Below are positions 41,473 through 46,720 of a DNA stretch of 46,720 nucleotides, in pieces. Below the pieces are notes generated by a model. It saw nothing but the letters and a program-made list of their open reading frames with translations, did no database searches and was not told the DNA's origin. A program made the translations under genes and the position numbers. The number at the start of each line of letters is the position of its first letter. Position 1 is the first letter of the stretch. The DNA is taken from contig JBBHKE010002227.1 in NCBI GenBank assembly GCA_037447655.1, positions 1-46,720 on the forward strand. The letters are read 5' to 3'. This DNA comes from Zygnema cylindricum. Its lineage: Eukaryota > Streptophyta > Zygnematophyceae > Zygnematales > Zygnemataceae.

Positions 41473-41718
41473 AACGCTACAGTACAGTACACCGTGTTTC
41501 GCTGTTAGTGTTAATGGATTTTTCGCCACTTAAAACATCTTTTCTCCGTACATACTTGTCGGATTCTCAATTTGAGACCGCCAATTAGAAGCTGGGAATC
41601 TTAGCTTTCAATTGCAACCGTCAGATCGACAATCCGACAAGTGTGTACGAAAAAAAATTTTTTTAAGTAGCAAAAAAAACATTAATACTAATAGCGATAC
41701 ACAGTGTACTGTAGTGTC
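41473..41718. mobile_element. Foldback (MITE-like) inverted repeat
   Basis: Arms 41473-41565 and 41631-41718 are imperfect inverted copies of each other: the left arm includes GCTACAGTACA, CGCTGTTAGTGTTAATG and CTTGTCGGATT; the right arm, read in reverse, includes ACTACAGTACACTGTG, CGCTATTAGTATTAATG and CTTGTCGGATT. The loop is about 65 bp. No coding capacity. TA flanks both sides, which would fit a Tc1/mariner-type duplication, but TA is too short to be strong evidence. Confidence 0.65.
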
Positions 41719-41984
41719 TATAGTGCGAAGAGTTATACACGTTTTCTGCCGCTTTAAGGTGGACGATTTGGATATTATACGCAAACTGGAATATTGGGGA
41801 AATAGCAGATACTTAGGTTTCGGGCAGGTTTTATAGTTAATGTTCCGTATCTATAACGTCGTAGTTTGACTGATATTTCTCTCAGACCTTTGACTGGGAC
41901 CTTTAACTGAAAAGACAAAGTCTAACTATTGGGTTAGTAGATTCCCCCTCTCTATGTGTGATCGTCTGACCGTTTGGTAATAGA

Positions 41985-42752
41985 TTGGTATCAGAGCCAT
42001 TTTGGTCTGGGTCTTGGCTTTTTGCCACACCTATTTTGTCCACTCTCCGATTCTCACCAGCTCAGTTCACCACTGCCCTTCGGTTTCGCCTCGGCCTCCC
42101 CCATCCTCCTTTACTTGGCTCTCTTGTTTGTGCATGTGGTCGTGTCTTGGGGCCCGATGGTGTCCATTTGCTTCGTTGCTCCCATGGGGGAGATTTGATC
42201 CAGGCGCACGACACTATTCGAGACACCGTTGCCACTATTGCTTCAGAAGGGGGCTTTTCTGTGCGTCGTGAGGTTTCTCATATTATTCCCTCGCGTCGGA
42301 TCGATGTTGTTTTGCTTGATGGTGCCCGTCGCATTTTCGGTGATATTGTTCTGGCGAACCCTACTTCAGCTACAGTTGTTGGTCAGGCGGCTCGACATCT
42401 GGGGGTGGCGGCTCGTGATGCTGCTAAGGCGAAGGAGCGTGATTATGCCCACCGGGACCCTATGGATGACTTTATCCCGATGGCGGTCGAGATCTTTGGT
42501 TGTTTGGGTGTTGCACTGGACGAGTTTCTCCGTACTTGTGCTCGACGTGCTTTCGAGCGTCGAGGACCTGGGAGCCCTCCTCCTTCGGTCCTTACTTCTT
42601 TTTACCGTCAACGCTTATCTGTGGCTCTACAACGAGTGCAGGCTTCTATTCTCCTCCGATCGACTGTTGCGGTTATGGATCGTCGCCGTGCTCCGGAACT
42701 CCCTCAACGTGCTCCTCCGGGCTGGGGGGACTTACGGGGTTGTTTTTCGTAG
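41985..42752 (+). CDS. C-terminal zinc-finger/nuclease-like module of a non-LTR reverse transcriptase
   Basis: An undamaged frame of 255 codons, clearly richer in G and C than its surroundings. Homology-like content begins near residue 8: SGSWLFATP, LSTLRFSPAQFTTALRFRLG, then a metal-binding pattern with C49, C51, H61, C65 and H75, VRREVSHIIPSRRIDVVLLD and RRIFGDIVLANP (E96, D107, D120 resembling a PD-(D/E)XK nuclease), FIPMAVEIFGCLG and a final QRLSVALQR segment. This order is what I know from the C-terminal ends of reverse transcriptases of LINE-like elements. The polymerase domain is absent; a 5'-truncated insertion is likely. The nominal Met overlaps the tRNA primer site and is probably not a true start. 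Confidence 0.72.
   Translation: MVSEPFWSGSWLFATPILSTLRFSPAQFTTALRFRLGLPHPPLLGSLVCACGRVLGPDGVHLLRCSHGGDLIQAHDTIRDTVATIASEGGFSVRREVSHIIPSRRIDVVLLDGARRIFGDIVLANPTSATVVGQAARHLGVAARDAAKAKERDYAHRDPMDDFIPMAVEIFGCLGVALDEFLRTCARRAFERRGPGSPPPSVLTSFYRQRLSVALQRVQASILLRSTVAVMDRRRAPELPQRAPPGWGDLRGCFS
41986..41999 (+). other. Canonical initiator tRNA-Met primer binding site
   Basis: TGGTATCAGAGCCA is the exact complement of the 3' end of plant initiator tRNA-Met, the usual primer site of plant LTR retrotransposons. An LTR would be expected to end just left of 41986, but I cannot identify its ends or a partner. It differs from the half-tRNA sites of the copia elements in this window. Confidence 0.6.
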
Positions 42753-43395
42753 ATATTTAATTGAGTTAGGGTTGGGGTTGGGGTTTGTATTTTTGTTTTT
42801 GTGAGTTGCCGTGCTTTTCATTTTGAGTTAGGGTGTTTTTATTTTCCTTGTTGTTGCTTCCTTTTTTTAGGGTGTGTTCTTGTCGCTCTTTTTGTTTTTT
42901 ATTATTGTTGTTTTTCAGTGTTGGTCATGCCACCCCTTTTGTACCCCCAGACTCAGATGGTTTACCATCGTGCTTTTTAATTTATCCTGCAAGTTGTATT
43001 CCTGAAAAAAAACAGAACGAGAAGGACGAAGAAGGAGAATCCTTCTCCGGGTCGATTAATGTCAGATGGGGACGTACGTCCACCAATCAAAATTCCACTA
43101 AGAAAGAGTTATTCAAACAGCTAAATGACATGCGCCAATTGTTCAACAGTTGCGGGCGACCAATGTAATGTCCACTTCTGTTATGAACCATCCAGAAGAT
43201 TCCGCTATCCGTACTGACGTATCGAGGCTAAGCTTGGGGAGGCTACCGAGGCTATCGTACTGACGTATCGAGGATATCGTTTTTGTTTCTTCCCCAGACA
43301 TGTAGTTTTTCAGTTTTTGCCATGCTACTTCCTTTTGTACCCATGGACTCAGATGGTTTACCATCGCACTTTTTAATAAAGTCAGTCATTTTTTT
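42753..43395 (+). other. 3'-UTR-like region of the non-LTR fragment, with direct repeats
   Basis: GT-rich DNA (GTTAGGGTTGGGGTTGGGG near 42764) after the stop. A segment at about 42928-42980 containing ACTCAGATGGTTTACCATCG recurs at about 43347-43366 and beyond; the second copy leads into AATAAAG (43375) and a T-run. GTACTGACGTATCGAGG occurs at about 43211 and 43257. No further gene recognised. Confidence 0.55.
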
Positions 43396-44305
43396 TTTAG
43401 AATCTTGACAAATAGTTAAGCAACACGCAGATCGTGTTTTTGGCTCAAAAAGCTGAAGGATGCTGATTGGCCGGCGCTGCGACGTGTAACATCACAGTGG
43501 GTGTGCACATAGTAAATGCTAGCGATGAAGGCCAATGAGTTAATAGTAGGAAATTCGAACCCAGTTAAGAACAACACATGGAAACAGTTTAGGGACAGTT
43601 TACATAAGGTGTTCAAAATTAAAGTCTACATCAAATAAAACAGATTTAAAAAAATCAAAACATTATCGCACAGTAAAATTTTCAATATCGAGAATCTCAT
43701 ATATGAAAATTAATATCAAAACATTAAAGAGACGAAAGTTAAAAGACAAAAAACACCAATTTCAATTAGAATTACTACGTCAAATAGACGGAAATTTTTT
43801 TATCATCCATAAAATTGGAAAGTAGAATATAAGTAAAAAAATCCAAAAAAATGAAAAAACTTGTACACACTATTTTTCTGTTGACATGAAAAGTCATTCA
43901 GAAATTCACAAAATTACAAAAGTCAATCTTAAAAAACAGAAAGGAAAAGTCAATCAAAAATTCACAAAATTATGATAGTCAATCTAAAAAAAAAAAAGAA
44001 AAACAAACTTAAAGCTACAAACTATTTTTTTCTGCTTAACTCCAGAAAAAGAACTTCAAAACGATACTTTTGAGATTCACTATTGGGATTAGATCGCACT
44101 TAGGGTGAGCTTTTTCCATTTTCTTGACATTTCCCGACGCACCCAGCGGAGTTTTCTCACGAACTTATCTATTCTAATGATTCCAGATTAACGGAACCAG
44201 GAATCTCTGACAACTTCCGGTAACGAAAGAGCGAGCACGGAGGGATCGCCGAGGATAGGTTTGATCCTTTTCGAACCGATTACGTTAACTGATGATTGTC
44301 TCTAC
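43396..44305. other. AT-rich DNA downstream of the FAB1 exons
   Basis: A-rich on the plus strand (many AAAATT and AAAAAA runs). No frame longer than about 66 codons. It should contain the last FAB1 exon or 3' UTR, but I could not find the expected C-terminal motif here. Confidence 0.5.
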
Positions 44306-46600
44306 CCGAAGCTTTAACCCACGTTTCTAATTGTTTGTCCCATGTGTAAGGTCGTATAAAGTCGATTATACCCAAAACAAGTTCGTGACATTCGTCGGAA
44401 ACTCCCACTAACATCGAATAATCCATTACGTCCATATCCTGTAAATAGATACAATTTTTTACAAAAAGTGATTAGTTTTTAGTTAGATACATGAGAAAAA
44501 AGCCTAGAAACGATTTGAAAAGAGCTTAGAGATGACCTAAAACAAAACAAAAAAAAACAGACACAACATGCTCTTAAAAAAGCCCTAAAAATGGCTATGA
44601 AAAGAAAAAAAAAACCATTAAAAAAATTATCAAAAAGACAAAACTAAATCATCTATCGCAACCATATCCACTAGAAACAATTTCCAAAAAAATTGGGAAA
44701 ATTTTAGTAAAAAACTTGGGAAAGATCTGTAGTTTTCTCCACGAAGAACTCGCAAAAAAAATCCCAAAAATGCCTTAAGAGAAACCCTAGGAGACCTTCA
44801 ACAAAACCTGAAAAATCACTAAGAAAAGCACCAAGAATTACACTAAGAAAAACACAAAAAAAAACTAAAAAAGACTCACGGCCAAAAATTTGGTATCGTT
44901 CCAAACTGCCCGTTCTAACAATTGTTTCGATTTTTTTCCGACAAAAATTGGGGCAGTGGGCATAGCTTCCACAAGATTTTCATCCAAAAGAACCTGAAAA
45001 AAAAGAAAAATGAAAAAAAACAACAGAAATTTAGGATAAGATCAAAAAGAAATCCATGAATTTAGAGCTTTTTAAAGTTCTTCCGGGAACATTTTGAAGA
45101 TATTATTAGAAAGTTTGACCTTTAGGCCGTTTAGAACTTTTTCAAATGCTTTTTAATGAGGCGCGGTTTTGATTTCTTTCGTATATATATACAAATATAC
45201 TTATATACATAAATAGATACAAACATGTGTTTGTGTGTATATACATACACACAAACACAAACACAAACACACATATATACATGTATATATCTTTGTGTGT
45301 GTGTGCATATATATACATATCATCGATGTAAGTTATCAGAGCAAACCCAAGTTTTTGAAGTATTTGTGGGTCTTCCAAAAGTATGACCAAGATGGTAGAA
45401 AATGCTTCTAAAGGAAACCAAACAAACAAAAATCACATGTCCTCCAAGGCACAAAAAACAGACCAAGTTTCCAATCATCGCCTTTAATTCAATATCACAA
45501 AAAAGACACACCCAAAAAATAAAAATCGTCAGCACTGAAAAAAGAAAATGGAGCTCGTAGAAAAGCGTAACAAAAGACAAGGAAAAGACCAGAAAACTAT
45601 AAGAAAAACATAAGAGTTTGAAAACAAAAAAAAAAACAAAAAACATACCGAGTTTTTGTCGGTCGTATTTGCGTTGTATCGACTCCTTGTCGACCCCTTG
45701 AGATCATATATACACGAAATATTTCGTCCATAAAGAAGATTTTCCATCACCATCAAATTCATAGTGGTGCCTTTCACCGTAACCTGCAACGAAAAACAGA
45801 ATTAAAACAACATGTTATGAAAGGAAAAGTTCTCTCCGCCTCTCCCCCTCTCTCCCTCTGTTCCCCCTTGCCATTCCCTGTCTTCCCCTCTTCTCATCTT
45901 CCTCTCTTTCCCTCTGCCCTTCCCCACCTCCTCCCCTTCCCCTACCCCTCCCACTCCAACCCATCCCCCTTCCCCCTCCCTCTCACCCTCACCCTCTCCC
46001 TTTCTCCCTCCCTTTCTCCCTCCCCCTACCCCATTCCCCCTCCCCTCCCCCTTTTCCCCTCCCGCTTTTTCCTCCCCCATTCTCCCTCCCTCTCCCTCTC
46101 CCGCTGTCGCCACACCATCTCTCACTCTCTCTCTCCCCTTCCTGTCTTTATATCTCTCTCGCTCACTCCAGAAGAGAACATTTTCCTTCTCTTTCTCCCA
46201 ATCTACCCTTACTTCTTTTCACCCTCTCCTTCCCTCCATGGAGGAACCATCACCAACATTTCCGGGAGGAAAAAAACAGCACCCATACTCTGATCCCCTC
46301 TCCTCTCCTCCTCCCCGTCCTATATCTCTCTCACTCACAGTTCCTCACTCCCTCACAAGGTAAAGGACGGGAATCTCCCTTCCTCCCTCCCTCCCTCCCT
46401 CCCTCCCTCTCCCTCTCTCCCTCCCTCCCTCCCTATTCAAAAAGAAATCCCCGCTCTGTCTCTCCCTCTCTCTCCCTCACCTGGTAAAGGCCGAGGATCT
46501 TTGCAAGACAGGTAGGGTTTCCGGAAGAGAGAGCGTCCGACAAATATTTGAAGTAGTCACGAGCGAAGTCCAAAAAGGAAACCATCTCCTTGCGCTGGAC
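44306..46600 (-). CDS. FAB1: FAB1-type phosphatidylinositol-3-phosphate 5-kinase, kinase-domain exons (partial)
   Basis: Four minus-strand exons with matching splice sites: 46481-46600 (FLDFARDYFKYLSDALSSGN, PTCLAKILGLYQ), 45649-45783 (MENLLYGRNISCIYDLKGST, RSRYN), 44880-44993 (VLLDENLVEAMPTAPIFVGK, LLERAVWNDTKFLA) and 44306-44438 (DMDVMDYSMLVGV, LVLGIIDFIRPYTWDKQLE, TWVKAS). All introns begin GT and end AG, and the first three exons are whole codons (40, 45 and 38). The motifs GRxxxxYDLKGSxRSRY, MDYSxLVGV and GIIDF are the lipid-kinase core; the family phosphorylates PtdIns3P to PtdIns(3,5)P2 on endosomal and vacuolar membranes. The N-terminal FYVE and chaperonin-like domains would lie to the right, outside. 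The last intron donor (GTAGAG) is uncertain; without splicing the frame ends 8 codons later at a TAA. Confidence 0.93.
45181..45322. repeat. TA/TG microsatellite in a FAB1 intron
   Basis: Mixed (TA)n, (TG)n and (CA)n tracts such as GTATATATATAC and TTTGTGTGTGTGTG in the intron between the second and third visible exons. Prone to length variation. Confidence 0.9.
45826..46470. repeat. Polypyrimidine tract in a FAB1 intron
   Basis: About 640 bp almost entirely C and T on the plus strand, hence GA-rich in the FAB1 transcript, with a (CCCT)n run near 46378-46434. The GA-rich pattern resumes beyond the first exon (46603-46660). The long Pro/Ser/Leu or Gly/Glu/Arg frames here are artefacts of composition. 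Confidence 0.92.
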
Positions 46601-46720
46601 CTGGGGAGAGAGGGAGAGAGGGAGAGAGGGAGAGGGGAGGAGGGAGAGGTGAGGCGGAATGGCAGAGTGAGCGATGGAGAGATGGGTGACACAAGGGTGA
46701 TGGGAGAGGGAGAGGGAGGA

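Noticed and set aside
42229-42804. 191-codon plus frame overlapping the non-LTR C-terminal module
   Set aside because: A shadow frame of the GC-rich module in another register; the module's own frame has the family motifs.
45802-46293. Frames of 107 (minus) and 158 (plus) codons rich in Gly/Glu/Arg or Pro/Ser
   Set aside because: They arise from the polypyrimidine tract inside a FAB1 intron.

Overview
The window looks like a repeat-rich plant (streptophyte) nuclear genome. Reasons: a spliced FAB1-type phosphoinositide kinase at the right end with plant-like exons, a dense pile of Ty1/copia LTR retrotransposons, and primer sites that match plant initiator tRNA-Met. The C-terminal module of a non-LTR reverse transcriptase near 42 kb is of a kind I associate with algae, bryophytes and ferns, so a non-seed plant is possible; this is inference. 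No bacterial operon, CRISPR array, rRNA or intact tRNA gene was seen.

About 1-40 kb is almost entirely Ty1/copia DNA. Reading LTR ends (TG...CA), 5-bp target duplications, primer sites and polypurine tracts, I resolve a nested stack: Copia-6 (+, 28604-30382) was entered by Copia-4 (-, right end 28598). Copia-4 was entered by Copia-5 (-, 18458-24905, duplication ACATC) and by Copia-2 (+, right end 16934). Copia-2 was entered by Copia-1 (-, right end 5907), by two solo LTRs (6890-7924; 8641-9806, duplication AAAGA) and, inside its 3' LTR, by Copia-3 (+, 12262-16541, duplication ATTTG). Copia-1 was entered by a solo LTR (2853-3639, duplication ATCTC) and by element X (-, up to 1295). Copia-7 (+, 31299-37744, duplication TACTC) is a separate full-length insertion, inverted relative to its close relative Copia-5. 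A further solo LTR lies at 38907-39960. Every gag-pol region carries stops, frameshifts or deletions, so none looks autonomous.

The copia families share an unusual layout. The primer site starts directly after the LTR and reads GGTTATGGGCCCACC, the complement of the anticodon arm of initiator tRNA-Met and not of its 3' end. The ATG in that primer site is also the first in-frame gag codon. All LTRs also carry, antisense to the element, A-box and B-box-like motifs of a tRNA gene, and upstream of the TATA box a GTAC-rich dyad.

About 40-43.4 kb holds little recognisable coding DNA except a foldback (MITE-like) repeat, an exact canonical initiator-tRNA primer site at 41986, and directly after it an undamaged 255-codon frame encoding the C-terminal zinc-finger/nuclease-like module of a non-LTR reverse transcriptase. 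From 44.3 kb to the right edge, minus-strand exons encode the kinase core of FAB1 (phosphatidylinositol-3-phosphate 5-kinase). Its introns are full of polypurine and microsatellite sequence, and the 5' part of the gene lies beyond the window.
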